From assembly GCA_964388455.1 (NCBI GenBank), contig CAYMAN010000010.1, forward strand, positions 1-64,000: a DNA stretch of 64,000 nucleotides, given 5' to 3'. The stretch's first letter is position 1, and every line of letters begins with the position of its first letter. This document shows, in pieces, positions 34,941-43,590 of this stretch. The notes below the pieces were generated by a model. It ran no database searches, had not been told where the DNA came from, and worked only from the letters and a program-made list of their open reading frames with translations. The translations under genes were made by a program, and so were the position numbers. The DNA is from JBBRWO01 sp964388455 (GTDB lineage: Bacteria > Actinomycetota > Coriobacteriia > Anaerosomatales > JAAXUF01).

Positions 34941-36247
34941 CAGTACTCGACCCCGATCCGGGCCGGCACGCCGCGCTCGAATGGGTGACGCACCGCGCGA
35001 AACTCGGTGATGTAATCGGCGAGATCGAGCAGCTCGTCCGGGCAACCCCGACCGGTGAGCACCACTTCGACGTGCGGTTCGCGGTCGCGGATCGCTGCGG
35101 CGAGTTCCATGGTCATGACGATGCCGGAACGCGTTGCCACGCAGACCTCGTCGAGAACGACGAGCTCGTGGCTGCCAGCGAGCGCCTTGCGCGCGGCGGC
35201 CAGCGCGGCGGCACCTGCCTGCATGTCGCGCTCGTGCGGAGCGCCCCTCATCAGGCCACTCGAGTGGACCGCGGGGCGCGTCACCTCGACGCCGAGCAGA
35301 CGCAACGACGCCAGCTCGGACGATTCACGACCGCCTTTCACGAACTGCACGAACGCGACGCGCATGCCCGCTCCAGCCGCGCGCGACGCGAGACCGACGC
35401 CGGCCGTGGTCTTGCCTTTGCCCTCGCCGGTGTAGATGTGGACAAGGCCCGGCCCGCGAGCTGTGCGCGGCGTCGGATCGACTCCCGGCAGCGCGAGCAC
35501 GCGCGCGACGAGATCGTCGACGCTGCGCGCCGCATCGCCGGCGACTTCGACCGGTCGCGCGACCACGATCGCGGCGGCACCCGCGAGTCGTGCCGCCTCG
35601 AGCTTCTCGGGCACTCCCCCCGCCGAGCCGCTGTCTTTCGTGACGAGCACACTCGCGCCGAGATGGCGCAAGAGTGCCGCGTCGAGATCGGCCGACGTCG
35701 GGCCCTGCATCGCGATGATGTCGGCCGGGGACAGGCCCGCGCCGGCGCACGCGTCCAGCGACTCGGCGACGGGAAGAACGCGCGCGACGCACCGGACGCG
35801 GGCGTCTCGGCAGGCTTGCACGTAGGGCTCGAGCGTGCGCGAACCCACGGTGAGCAGGATAGTGCCGTCGGCACCTGCGGCGTCGGCTGCGGCACGCGCG
35901 GCCTCCTCGACGGTGGCGAACTGCAGCACACCCTCGCCGAGGGGAGCGTCGGGACGCTCGAACCGCACGTAGTCGATGCCGGCAAGGCGGGCGGCCTCTC
36001 GCGCAGTCTGGCTGGCGGCGACGGCGAACGGATGCGAGGCATCGACGATCGCAACGCAACCAGCGGCGAGCTCGGCCATGCCGTTGGCATCAAGGGCGCC
36101 GGCTCGGGAGGACGCGATCGGGGCAGCAAGGCTCGCACCGTACTTGGTCGCGGCACTCACGAGAACGTCGAGGCCGGCCTCGCCGAGCGCGCGCGCTGCG
36201 TCGCGCGAATCACTCGTCCCACCGATGAGCAGGACCTTCGCGCTCAT
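34940..36247 (-). CDS. cbiJ-cobA: CbiJ precorrin-6A reductase fused to CobA/CobO adenosyltransferase
   Basis: 435 residues in two enzymes. Residues 1-250 are CbiJ (LLIGGTSDSRDAARAL at the start, ASHPFAVAASQTAREAA, LPVAESLDACAGAGLSPADI), the NADPH-dependent reductase of cobalt-precorrin-6A. Residues 265-435 are the ATP:cob(I)yrinate adenosyltransferase (HIYTGEGKGKTTAGVGLA P-loop, VAFVQFVKG, VVLDEVCVA, LTGRGCPDELLDLADYITE). The two act at distant steps, so this fusion is unusual. It overlaps cbiH by 4 bp. Confidence 0.93.
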   Translation of the reverse strand: MSAKVLLIGGTSDSRDAARALGEAGLDVLVSAATKYGASLAAPIASSRAGALDANGMAELAAGCVAIVDASHPFAVAASQTAREAARLAGIDYVRFERPDAPLGEGVLQFATVEEAARAAADAAGADGTILLTVGSRTLEPYVQACRDARVRCVARVLPVAESLDACAGAGLSPADIIAMQGPTSADLDAALLRHLGASVLVTKDSGSAGGVPEKLEAARLAGAAAIVVARPVEVAGDAARSVDDLVARVLALPGVDPTPRTARGPGLVHIYTGEGKGKTTAGVGLASRAAGAGMRVAFVQFVKGGRESSELASLRLLGVEVTRPAVHSSGLMRGAPHERDMQAGAAALAAARKALAGSHELVVLDEVCVATRSGIVMTMELAAAIRDREPHVEVVLTGRGCPDELLDLADYITEFRAVRHPFERGVPARIGVEY

Positions 36248-37059
36248 ACCGGGTACCCCCTCGGTGTGACCATCCGGCCGCCGATGATCCGGGTTTCCGC
36301 GTTGCCGACGATCAGGATCGTGGACATGTCGATGCTCTCGGGATCGAGGTCGCCGAGCGTGGTGATGGTGACGTGCTGGTTTTCTCGGCAGGCTTCACGC
36401 ACCACGCCCACGAGCGTGTCAGAGCCTCGCGCTACCGTGAGGATGTCCACGGCGATGTCGAAGGGCTCGGTGCGTGTGTGGCTTCGAGGGTTGTAGAGGG
36501 CGACGACCAAGTCGGCCTCGGCGACGGCGCGCAGACGGCGTTCGATCACGGGAAGCGGGGTGAGGAGATTCGACAAGGAGATGCACGCGAAGTCGTTGGT
36601 GAGCGGCGAGCCCAGCACAGAGGCCGCCGCGAGCGCAGCGCTTACGCCAGGAACGATTTCAATATCGATGTCGTCGCGCTCGCCGACGAGTTCCAGGACG
36701 AGCCCGGCCATGCCGTAGACGCCGGCGTCGCCAGAGCTGACCACGACCACGGTCTCGCCGGCAGCCGCCGCCTCGATGGCACTCCGGGCTCGGTCGACCT
36801 CGGCGCGCATGCCGGAACCGAGTGTGCGGGCATCGCCGATAGGCCCCGCCACCATCGCGAGGTAGGGCTTGTAGCCGACAACGACGTCTGCCGAGCGCAG
36901 CGCGTCCTCTGCGGCCGGCGTCAGGTGGGGAGCGGAACCGGGGCCGATGCCGACGACGAACAGTCGTCCTCGGCGACGGCCACCGTCACGCCCTCCCGGG
37001 CGGTCGGCGGCGCCAGCAGCTTCGTGTGCGGATCGGCCAGCAGGGCTGAGGGGACACAT
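36244..37059 (-). CDS. cbiH: cobalt-precorrin-3B C17-methyltransferase CbiH
   Basis: SAM-dependent ring-contraction methyltransferase. The conserved part starts at RLFVVGIGPGSAPHLTPAA and includes VVVVSSGDAGVYGMAGL and VPGVSAALAAASVLGSPLTNDF-type residues. The first ATG in frame is 37059, which forces a 139-bp overlap with cbiG and adds ~32 low-complexity residues. A CTG at 36963, just before FVVGIG and preceded by GAGG, would match the family's normal N-terminus. I report the ATG-to-stop frame; the start is unsettled. Confidence 0.88.
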   Translation of the reverse strand: MCPLSPAGRSAHEAAGAADRPGGRDGGRRRGRLFVVGIGPGSAPHLTPAAEDALRSADVVVGYKPYLAMVAGPIGDARTLGSGMRAEVDRARSAIEAAAAGETVVVVSSGDAGVYGMAGLVLELVGERDDIDIEIVPGVSAALAAASVLGSPLTNDFACISLSNLLTPLPVIERRLRAVAEADLVVALYNPRSHTRTEPFDIAVDILTVARGSDTLVGVVREACRENQHVTITTLGDLDPESIDMSTILIVGNAETRIIGGRMVTPRGYPV

Positions 37060-37745
37060 ACGGCGGCGACTCCTGTCACTTCCTCGGCGAAGGTGGGCTC
37101 GCGAAGCACGTCTTGCAACGTGCGGATGCGCTCGCGCGAAACGATGCGCACCGGCACGCCCAGCAGATCGGCTGCCTCGCGGATGCCGACTTCGCCGGCT
37201 TTCAGGTCGATGGTGGCAAGCGCGCGCACGTCGGTGCGCGATCGGTCGGCGGCGACAAGCGACTCGTCGATTGCTGCGAGCACAGCCTCGCTCGTCACGC
37301 CTCGGCGACTCCCTATGCCGAGGACCACGCCACGGCGGGCCTCGGTACCCGTGGTCACGACCGGGACGGCGCCCGTGAGCTCTGCGAGCTGCTCGGCGAG
37401 ATCGTTGGCACCGCCCTCGTGACCGGAGAGCAGCGAGATCGCGAAGCGGCCCGCGTCATCGAGCACGACGACGGCCGGGTCGACATGCTTGCTGTCGACC
37501 CACGGTGCGATGGAGCGCACGACGATGCCGCTCGCCATGACTGCGACGATGGCCGCGTTGCGAGCCCACAGCTCCCCGAGGAGATCGCGGAGCGTGCCCT
37601 CGTAGACACGTGCGTCGGGATGCAGGTCTTCGCGCGGCGCCCACAGAGTCGCGTCGGGGAACGCCGCGGCGATGCGGGCGGCCAGTGCGGCGCCCTCCTC
37701 GGAGACGAAGATGACGGCGATGGGGCCGGTTCGCGTGAACCTCAC
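36921..37745 (-). CDS. cbiG: cobalt-precorrin-5A hydrolase CbiG
   Basis: 274 residues. It opens the delta-lactone and removes acetaldehyde in the anaerobic pathway. Motifs: FVSEEGAALAARI near the start, MASGIVVRSIAPWVDSKHVD, LLSGHEGGANDLA, then the C-terminal domain with LGIGSRRGVTSEAV. GTG 37745 overlaps the cbiO stop (GTGA) and has GAGGAGG upstream. The recognisable CbiG sequence ends near AVAED; the final SSSASAPVPLPT-type tail lies exactly where the CbiH domain begins in another frame. Confidence 0.93.
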   Translation of the reverse strand: MRFTRTGPIAVIFVSEEGAALAARIAAAFPDATLWAPREDLHPDARVYEGTLRDLLGELWARNAAIVAVMASGIVVRSIAPWVDSKHVDPAVVVLDDAGRFAISLLSGHEGGANDLAEQLAELTGAVPVVTTGTEARRGVVLGIGSRRGVTSEAVLAAIDESLVAADRSRTDVRALATIDLKAGEVGIREAADLLGVPVRIVSRERIRTLQDVLREPTFAEEVTGVAAVCVPSALLADPHTKLLAPPTAREGVTVAVAEDDCSSSASAPVPLPT

Positions 37746-38647
37746 GAGGCCTCCTCGATGTCGGCGGAGACGACGGAGCTCGGCGCGGATACTCGCGCGA
37801 CCCGAGCGCCACCCGCCGAGGCGAGCACATCGAGTAGCTGGTCGTGCGTGCGAGGGGCGCTCTCGCCGTGCGCGATGAGTCCGGCGCGGTTGGCGGCGAC
37901 GAAGACCTCCGCAACGCGCGGGTGTGACAGACCGTGGCGCACGAACGTCGGGAACGCATCCACGAACTCGGCCGCACCGCATGACGCGACGAGACGCCCG
38001 TGATCGAGCACTTCGGCGCGGTCGGCCCACGCGTAGGCCAGGTCGATGTCGTGAGTGGACAGAACGACCGTCATGCCGCGCTCGTTGAGGCTCCCAAGCA
38101 CGGCCAGCAGGTCCTCGATCGAACGCGCGTCCAGTCCTGCCGTCGGCTCATCGAGCAAGAGCACCTCGGGCCTCATCGCAAGGACGCCCGCGATGCACAC
38201 GCGCTTCTTCTGTCCGAACGACAGCGCGTGCGCCGGCACGCCCGGCTGCTCGCTCATGCCGACAGCCGCCAATGCTGCCTCGACGCGAGCGCGAACCTCG
38301 TCAGGCTCGAGGCCCAGATTCATCGGCCCGTAGGAAACATCCTCGGCAACGCTTGCCGACAGTAGCTGCGAGTCCGGATTCTGGAACACGAGTCCCACGC
38401 GAGACCGGAGCCGCTTGAGGTCGGCGCCGCTTCGGCCAACCGGTTCGCCGAACGCCCGGATCTCGCCCGAGGTCGGCGTGAGCAGGCCCAGCAGGGTGAG
38501 CAGCAACGTGGTCTTGCCGGACCCGTTCGCGCCGAGAAGTGCCACCCGCGCGCCTCGGGTGATTCTGAGCGAGACGTCCGTGAGCGCGGCGCGGCCGTCC
38601 GGATACCGGTAACCCAGGCCGATCGTCTCAAGTACGACATCGTTCAT
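37742..38647 (-). CDS. cbiO: cobalt ECF transporter ATPase CbiO
   Basis: 301 residues. Energises cobalt import with CbiMNQ. Walker A GANGSGKTTLLLTLLGL, Q-loop VFQNPDSQLL, ABC signature LSFGQKKRVCIAG and Walker B VLLLDEPTAGLD are all intact. A C-terminal extension of about 60 residues follows the ATPase core. Overlaps cbiG and cbiQ by 4 bp each. Confidence 0.95.
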   Translation of the reverse strand: MNDVVLETIGLGYRYPDGRAALTDVSLRITRGARVALLGANGSGKTTLLLTLLGLLTPTSGEIRAFGEPVGRSGADLKRLRSRVGLVFQNPDSQLLSASVAEDVSYGPMNLGLEPDEVRARVEAALAAVGMSEQPGVPAHALSFGQKKRVCIAGVLAMRPEVLLLDEPTAGLDARSIEDLLAVLGSLNERGMTVVLSTHDIDLAYAWADRAEVLDHGRLVASCGAAEFVDAFPTFVRHGLSHPRVAEVFVAANRAGLIAHGESAPRTHDQLLDVLASAGGARVARVSAPSSVVSADIEEAS

Positions 38648-39408
38648 CGCAGGCCTCCCGGCACCAAGGCGACCGCCACGACGAGCAGCGTACCCAGCAT
38701 CACGGAGAGGGCGAGTTCACGACCGGCCCGTTCGCGGCGCGGCTCGAGGAATCGAAGTTCGCCTCCGCCCCCGCGCGCCCGACTTGCCTGATACATCACG
38801 ATGGAACGGCGCCACGTCTCCACGGCCAGCAGGGCAACGGCCGTACCCATCGAGCGCAGCGTGTTCGAGAACGACGAGTAGCCGAGGCGGGCGGCCTGCG
38901 CACGGCGCATGTCGTGAACCACATCGGAGAGTACGAAGAGCGAACGATAGCTGACCGTCATGATCTCAACGAGCATCGACGGCACCTGCAGGCGTCGAAG
39001 CAGCGAAATGATATCGGTCATGGGCGTCGTCAGCGCGAGAAACAGCATCGCCGAGAGCGCTGCCAGCGAACGGCCGACGACCGTCAGCGCAAGCGCCGCC
39101 TGCGCGGGATCGATTGCGAGCGTGAACGGAAGCCGACCCGCTCCCCCCAACCGCACTGAGACGGCCAGCGTGACCGCGCTCAGCAGCACGAACGACCACG
39201 GGGCCGACGCCACGCGCGCGTACGATCGCAGCGGAATTCCCGCGCCCACAACGGTCAGCGCGGCGAGCACAGCCGCCAGCGCAAGCTGCCCGAAGGGAGG
39301 GCGCGCCACGAACGCGCCGACGAACGCTAGGGTGGCAAAGGCCGCCTTAGCGTCCGCGGACACGCCGCGCCACCTGTTGCGGTAGGCACATTGCTCGGTG
39401 AGGATCAT
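38644..39408 (-). CDS. cbiQ: cobalt ECF transporter transmembrane protein CbiQ
   Basis: 254 residues, about six membrane helices, with the coupling-helix type sequence MRRAQAARLGY and SRARGGGG near the C-terminus as in EcfT/CbiQ. ATG 39408 overlaps the cbiN stop (ATGA); the long upstream frame is spurious. It joins CbiM/CbiN to the CbiO ATPase. Confidence 0.92.
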   Translation of the reverse strand: MILTEQCAYRNRWRGVSADAKAAFATLAFVGAFVARPPFGQLALAAVLAALTVVGAGIPLRSYARVASAPWSFVLLSAVTLAVSVRLGGAGRLPFTLAIDPAQAALALTVVGRSLAALSAMLFLALTTPMTDIISLLRRLQVPSMLVEIMTVSYRSLFVLSDVVHDMRRAQAARLGYSSFSNTLRSMGTAVALLAVETWRRSIVMYQASRARGGGGELRFLEPRRERAGRELALSVMLGTLLVVAVALVPGGLR

Positions 39409-39710
39409 GAGTCCTTCGATTCGTCCGCAGCTCGGCGCTTGCCCACACGAAGGCCGACATAGTAGCCGAGGAAACCGCACCCGATCGCGGCCTGCAGCGA
39501 GAAGATCAGGGTCGAGATCTCGGTGCTCGGCGGGGTCCAGATGGGCCGGAATATCGGCTCGAAGTCCGGCGCTATCTTGGTGATTAGCGACTGTGCCTGC
39601 CCGTCTGCGCCGCCGAATCCGGACCCGTCCGTCGGCGTCTTGACCAGAACCAGCGGTAGAACGATCAGCACGACGGCTACGAGCAGCAAGATGATATCCG
39701 TGCGCTTCAT
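39405..39710 (-). CDS. cbiN: cobalt transporter accessory protein CbiN
   Basis: 101 residues with two membrane helices (IILLLVAVVLIVLPLVLV and FSLQAAIGCGFLGYYVGLRVG) flanking an extracytoplasmic loop, the standard CbiN layout. It stimulates Co2+ uptake by CbiMQO. Sits between cbiM and cbiQ with 4-bp overlaps. Confidence 0.92.
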   Translation of the reverse strand: MKRTDIILLLVAVVLIVLPLVLVKTPTDGSGFGGADGQAQSLITKIAPDFEPIFRPIWTPPSTEISTLIFSLQAAIGCGFLGYYVGLRVGKRRAADESKDS

Positions 39711-40387
39711 GGGGTCGCCTCCCCCGCCAGAGTCGAGACGCCGAGATCAGAAAGCACGGCGCCGTCGAAGCGGGCAAGCGCGCCGAAGACCACGACCGTC
39801 ACAAGGCCCTCGGTCACAGCGAGCGGAATCTGCGTCAACGCGAATATCGACAGGAATTTCGCCAGCGAAACGATCATCCCCCCGCTCGGATCGGGAAAGG
39901 CGATCGCGAGCTGCAACGCCGTCGTCATGTAGGTGGCTAGGTTGCCAAGCGTCGCGGCCGCGAACACGCCGTAGCTCGTTGGAACGCCCAGCGCGCGCGA
40001 CAGACGCCACAATCCCGCCGCGACCAAAGGCCCGACGATCGCCATGGAGAAGACGTTCGCGCCGAGCGTGGTGATGCCGCCGTGTGCGAGCAGGAGTGCT
40101 TGGAAGAACAGTACGACCACCCCCACCGGTGCCATGGCGAGCGGACCGAAGATGATGCCGCCCAGCCCGGTGCCAGTCGGATGAGAAGAGCTACCGGTCA
40201 CACTCGGCAGCTTGAGCGCGGAGAGCACGAACGTGAACGCCGCGGCCACGCCGAGCAGCATGCGGCGCTCGGGGCGCTCGGCGATTACCTTCTTGATACG
40301 CATGAGACCCAACGCGACGAACGGTGCGGAGACGACGGTCCACCCGATGGCCTGCTTCGCGGGCAGGAAGCCCTCGGCGATATGCAT
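39707..40387 (-). CDS. cbiM: cobalt ECF transporter substrate-binding CbiM
   Basis: 226 residues. Starts MHIAEGFLP; the N-terminal Met and His2 bind the metal in this family, which fixes the start at 40387. Hydrophobic helices include GTGLGGIIFGPLAMAPVGVVV and HGGITTLGANVFSMA, conserved in CbiM. Follows cbiF by one base. Confidence 0.95.
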   Translation of the reverse strand: MHIAEGFLPAKQAIGWTVVSAPFVALGLMRIKKVIAERPERRMLLGVAAAFTFVLSALKLPSVTGSSSHPTGTGLGGIIFGPLAMAPVGVVVLFFQALLLAHGGITTLGANVFSMAIVGPLVAAGLWRLSRALGVPTSYGVFAAATLGNLATYMTTALQLAIAFPDPSGGMIVSLAKFLSIFALTQIPLAVTEGLVTVVVFGALARFDGAVLSDLGVSTLAGEATP

Positions 40388-40388
40388 G

Positions 40389-41177
40389 TCAGAGGCTCTT
40401 CGCTGTGGTTGACGCTTCGCGACAGCCGTGTGAGAACGCGGGGTCGTAGAGCAGCGAGCGCATGTCGCCCGCGCCGGCAAGCGCGGGTCCGACGAGGATC
40501 ATCGCGGTTCGGCCGATACCCTCTTCGGTGAGCGCTTCGGCGAGCGTGGCCACGGTGCAGCGCACGATCCGCTGCTCGGGCCAAGACGCTCTCTGGACTA
40601 TCGCCACGGGCGTCTCGGCGGGGTAGTGCAGGGCGAGATCGTCGGCGACGGACGACCCGAGTCCGGCCGAGAGGAAGATCGCCATCGTCGCGCGATGCAC
40701 GGCCAGAGACGCGATGTCCTGGCCGTCGGGCACGGGCGTGCGACCGGCGGCACGACATACGATCACCGACTGTGAGACGCCGGGAATGGTGAGCTCGGCC
40801 GGCAGCGCCGCGGCGGCCGCGAAGACCGAGCTGACGCCCGGCACGACCTCGAAGGGCACGCCCGCGTCCTCGAGCCCGCGCCACTGCTCGGCGGTCGCGC
40901 CGAAGAGCGCCGGGTCGCCGGTATGCAGGCGCACGACGCGCTGCCCCGCCCCGTGGGCGGCGACCATGTGCGCGACCTGCTCTTCGAGCGTGAGCGAAGC
41001 GCTGTCCTCGACGTGCGCGCCGTCGCGCACCCACTGCAGCACCGCCTCTGGCACCAGCGAGCCCGCGTAGATGACAAGGTCGGCTTGCTCAAGAGCCCGC
41101 ATCCCGCGGACGGTGATCAGCTCGGGGTCACCCGGGCCGGCGCCGACGAACAGCACCGGCGACGTCGCGTCACTCAT
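40389..41177 (-). CDS. cbiF: cobalt-precorrin-4 C11-methyltransferase CbiF
   Basis: 262 residues. N-terminus VLFVGAGPGDPELITVRGM, then YAGSLVPEAVL, RLHTGDPALFGA and VPGVSSVFAAAAAL, all typical of CbiF/CobM. It methylates C11 of the corrin precursor with SAM. Overlaps cbiL by 8 bp. Confidence 0.94.
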   Translation of the reverse strand: MSDATSPVLFVGAGPGDPELITVRGMRALEQADLVIYAGSLVPEAVLQWVRDGAHVEDSASLTLEEQVAHMVAAHGAGQRVVRLHTGDPALFGATAEQWRGLEDAGVPFEVVPGVSSVFAAAAALPAELTIPGVSQSVIVCRAAGRTPVPDGQDIASLAVHRATMAIFLSAGLGSSVADDLALHYPAETPVAIVQRASWPEQRIVRCTVATLAEALTEEGIGRTAMILVGPALAGAGDMRSLLYDPAFSHGCREASTTAKSL

Positions 41178-41877
41178 CGGTGGCCTTCTTCCTGATTATC
41201 GCGGTCGTGAAGTACTCGACCGGCCCGCCGAGAAGGTCTCGCGCGTCGTTGGCGACCCGCTCGCGCTCCATGCCACAACGCTGCACCGCCGAGACGTGCG
41301 CGTGGGCGGATTCGGCAGCTTCTAGCAGCGCGCCAAGGTTCTTCCCGGCCTTCATCGCGACGATGTTGGGCGCGAGCTCCAGAAGCGGCGAGAGATCGGT
41401 CGGAGGCGCATCCGGCCAGATGAGGACGGCATCCCGGCCCTCGGCAAGCGGCTCGCCCAGCAGTGCCGAGCACGCCGAAAACGCCGTGACGCCCGGCACG
41501 GTCTCGACGGCCACATCGGGGTGATCGCGACGCAGCGCGCGCAGGACGTAGCCCCACGTGCTGTAGAGCATCGTGTCACCCAGCGTCACGAACCCGGCGT
41601 TGCGGCCGGCGCGCACTGTGGCTGCAAGGCGCTCGGCGACACTCGTGGCGGCGGCATCCTTGAGCTCGGCATCCTCCGACATCGGGAAGACGGCCTTCAC
41701 GACCTCGCACTCCGGCCCCAGGTGCACGCTCACGATCCCCAGGGCGACGCTCTCGCCACCCTCCGTCGCCTGCGGAGCGACCAGCAGCGACAGTCCGCTG
41801 AGCACCGCGACCGCCTTGAGCGTGATCAGCGACGGGTCACCAGGACCCGCAGCGATTCCGTAGACTTTCGCGCTCAT
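41170..41877 (-). CDS. cbiL: cobalt-precorrin-2 C20-methyltransferase CbiL
   Basis: 235 residues from ATG 41877 (overlapping the cbiT stop). KVYGIAAGPGDPSLITLKAV begins the SAM methyltransferase fold; FVTLGDTMLYSTWGYVL and VPGVTAFSACSALL match CbiL/CobI. First methylation step after cobalt insertion. Confidence 0.93.
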   Translation of the reverse strand: MSAKVYGIAAGPGDPSLITLKAVAVLSGLSLLVAPQATEGGESVALGIVSVHLGPECEVVKAVFPMSEDAELKDAAATSVAERLAATVRAGRNAGFVTLGDTMLYSTWGYVLRALRRDHPDVAVETVPGVTAFSACSALLGEPLAEGRDAVLIWPDAPPTDLSPLLELAPNIVAMKAGKNLGALLEAAESAHAHVSAVQRCGMERERVANDARDLLGGPVEYFTTAIIRKKATDE

Positions 41878-42488
41878 CGCGCCACCTCCTCGGAAAGGAT
41901 GGCCGAGACCACCCACACGGGGTTGTTCGGCACGAAGCGCACATCCCGGCCGATCGGCTCGGCGCGTGAGATGCTGACCTGGACGCACTCGCGGTTGGTC
42001 CACGGCTCATCCGCAAGCGCGGCGAAAGCGGCCGTGATCGATGCTAGGCCGATCGCGTTCACGACCACCCGCCCGCCCGGCGCCAGCAGCCCCGGCAGCG
42101 CCGAGACAATCTCGGCCAGCCGCCCGCCACTGCCGCCGATGAGCACGGCATCGAACGCGCCTTCGAGCTGGGCGAGGACATCGGGCGCCTCGCCGGCGAC
42201 GACAGTGACGTTGCCCGGCGCGAGGAGTGCAACGTTCTCACGCAGCAGCGTGAGCGCCTCGCCGTCACGCTCGACGGCAACAACGGTCCCCGACAGGCAT
42301 CGAAGGGCCGCATCGACCGTGAGGGCGCCGGTGCCCGCGCCAACGTCGAGCACGCGCGAGTCGCACGCGATGCGCGCCTTGGCCGTCGTGACGGCTCGGA
42401 CCTCCATCTTGCTCATCGGCACGCCCCCCCGAGTGAACGCGTCGTCGGGGATACCGGGTGCGAGCAGGTGTTTCATCTCACTCCTCAT
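41874..42488 (-). CDS. cbiT: cobalt-precorrin-6B C15-methyltransferase (decarboxylating) CbiT
   Basis: 204 residues. GIPDDAFTRGGVPMSKMEVRAV followed by the SAM motif VLDVGAGTGALTVD and LIGGSGGRLAEI is the CbiT signature. CbiT and CbiE are separate here (CbiE is fused to CbiD). ATG 42476, with AGGAG upstream, is an equally good start. Confidence 0.93.
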   Translation of the reverse strand: MRSEMKHLLAPGIPDDAFTRGGVPMSKMEVRAVTTAKARIACDSRVLDVGAGTGALTVDAALRCLSGTVVAVERDGEALTLLRENVALLAPGNVTVVAGEAPDVLAQLEGAFDAVLIGGSGGRLAEIVSALPGLLAPGGRVVVNAIGLASITAAFAALADEPWTNRECVQVSISRAEPIGRDVRFVPNNPVWVVSAILSEEVAR

Positions 42489-42498
42489 CAGAACGCCT

Positions 42499-43560
42499 CT
42501 ACTTGTCGCTGACGCCGGCTTCCGCGAACGTCGCCATGTTCGACAGCATCCGACACGACGCGTCGATGACGCTCATCGTGAGCGCCGCGCCCGTTCCCTC
42601 GCCAAGCCGCATATCGAGTTCGAGCACCGGCTGCATTCCCAGCGCCTCAAGCTGCACCGTATGGCCGGGCTCAACCGAGCGGTGCGACGGGAAGAGGTAG
42701 TCGGCCGCGTTCGGGCACATGCGAACCGCAGCGAGCGCCCCGGCTCCTGAGATGAAGCCGTCGCTGATCACGCACGTGCCCTGCTCGGCGGCTCCGATCA
42801 CGACGCCCGCGAGCGCCGCGATCTCGAGCCCGCCCACCGCGGCCAGAACGCCGAGTGGGTCGAGGGCATCGGCGCCGTTGACCTCGAGCGCCCGCTCGAC
42901 AGCCGAGACCTTGCGCGCCACACCCTCGTCGTCGAGCCCGGTGCCCCGTCCGCACACGCGCGCGACATCCGCGCCGGTGAACGCTGCGGTCAGTGCCGAA
43001 GCCGGAGTCGTGTTGCCGATTCCCATATCACCCGTGCCGATGAGCTGCACGCCGGCGGCGACCGCGTCGCGCGCGGCCTGAACGCCAACCATCACCGCTT
43101 GCGCCGCCTCTTCGCGCGTCATCGCGGGACCCCTCGCCATGTTTCGCGTACCGGGGGCTACCTTGCGGATCACCACACCGGGCATGTCCGAGAGGTCGCG
43201 GATCACGCCGACGTCGTGCACTATCACGTCAGCACCGACACTCTCGGCGATCTGGTTGATCGCGGCACCCTTGCCCACGAAGTTCGCGACCATCTGCCAG
43301 GTCACATCCTGCGGGTAGACCGCCACGCCCTCCTCGACGACGCCGTGATCGCCCGCCATCAGCAAGACGGCCTTCTTCGCGACACTGGGCCGGTCGGTTC
43401 CCTGCACGCGACCCACCCGAGCCGCAAGCATCTCCAACCTACCGAGGGAACGCGGCGGCTTCGTGAGGTTGTCCAGGCGCGCCCACGCGGCCTCCTCGGC
43501 CGTTGCGTCGGTGGGAGTGATCGTGGCGATTACGGCGCTCAACTCTGATTCGTAGCTCAT
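42499..43560 (-). CDS. cobT: nicotinate-nucleotide:benzimidazole phosphoribosyltransferase CobT
   Basis: 353 residues. Activates the lower ligand as its alpha-ribotide. Motifs: LMAGDHGVVEEGVAVYP, GTGDMGIGNTTPASAL, DGFISGAGALAA, and the catalytic Glu region DMRLGEGTGAAL. It lies directly after the BzaF/ThiC-like gene, linking that enzyme's product to lower-ligand use. Confidence 0.95.
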   Translation of the reverse strand: MSYESELSAVIATITPTDATAEEAAWARLDNLTKPPRSLGRLEMLAARVGRVQGTDRPSVAKKAVLLMAGDHGVVEEGVAVYPQDVTWQMVANFVGKGAAINQIAESVGADVIVHDVGVIRDLSDMPGVVIRKVAPGTRNMARGPAMTREEAAQAVMVGVQAARDAVAAGVQLIGTGDMGIGNTTPASALTAAFTGADVARVCGRGTGLDDEGVARKVSAVERALEVNGADALDPLGVLAAVGGLEIAALAGVVIGAAEQGTCVISDGFISGAGALAAVRMCPNAADYLFPSHRSVEPGHTVQLEALGMQPVLELDMRLGEGTGAALTMSVIDASCRMLSNMATFAEAGVSDK

Positions 43561-43590
43561 GTAGTCCTCTCGTGTTCTGCGATGAATGGG

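Noticed and set aside
33399..36496. Long plus-strand open frames (about 500 codons) opposite the cobalamin genes, e.g. 33399-34988 and 34985-36496
   Set aside because: They are antisense to clearly conserved cbiP, cbiJ-cobA and cbiH, have Arg/Asp/Gly-rich random composition, and arise from high GC.
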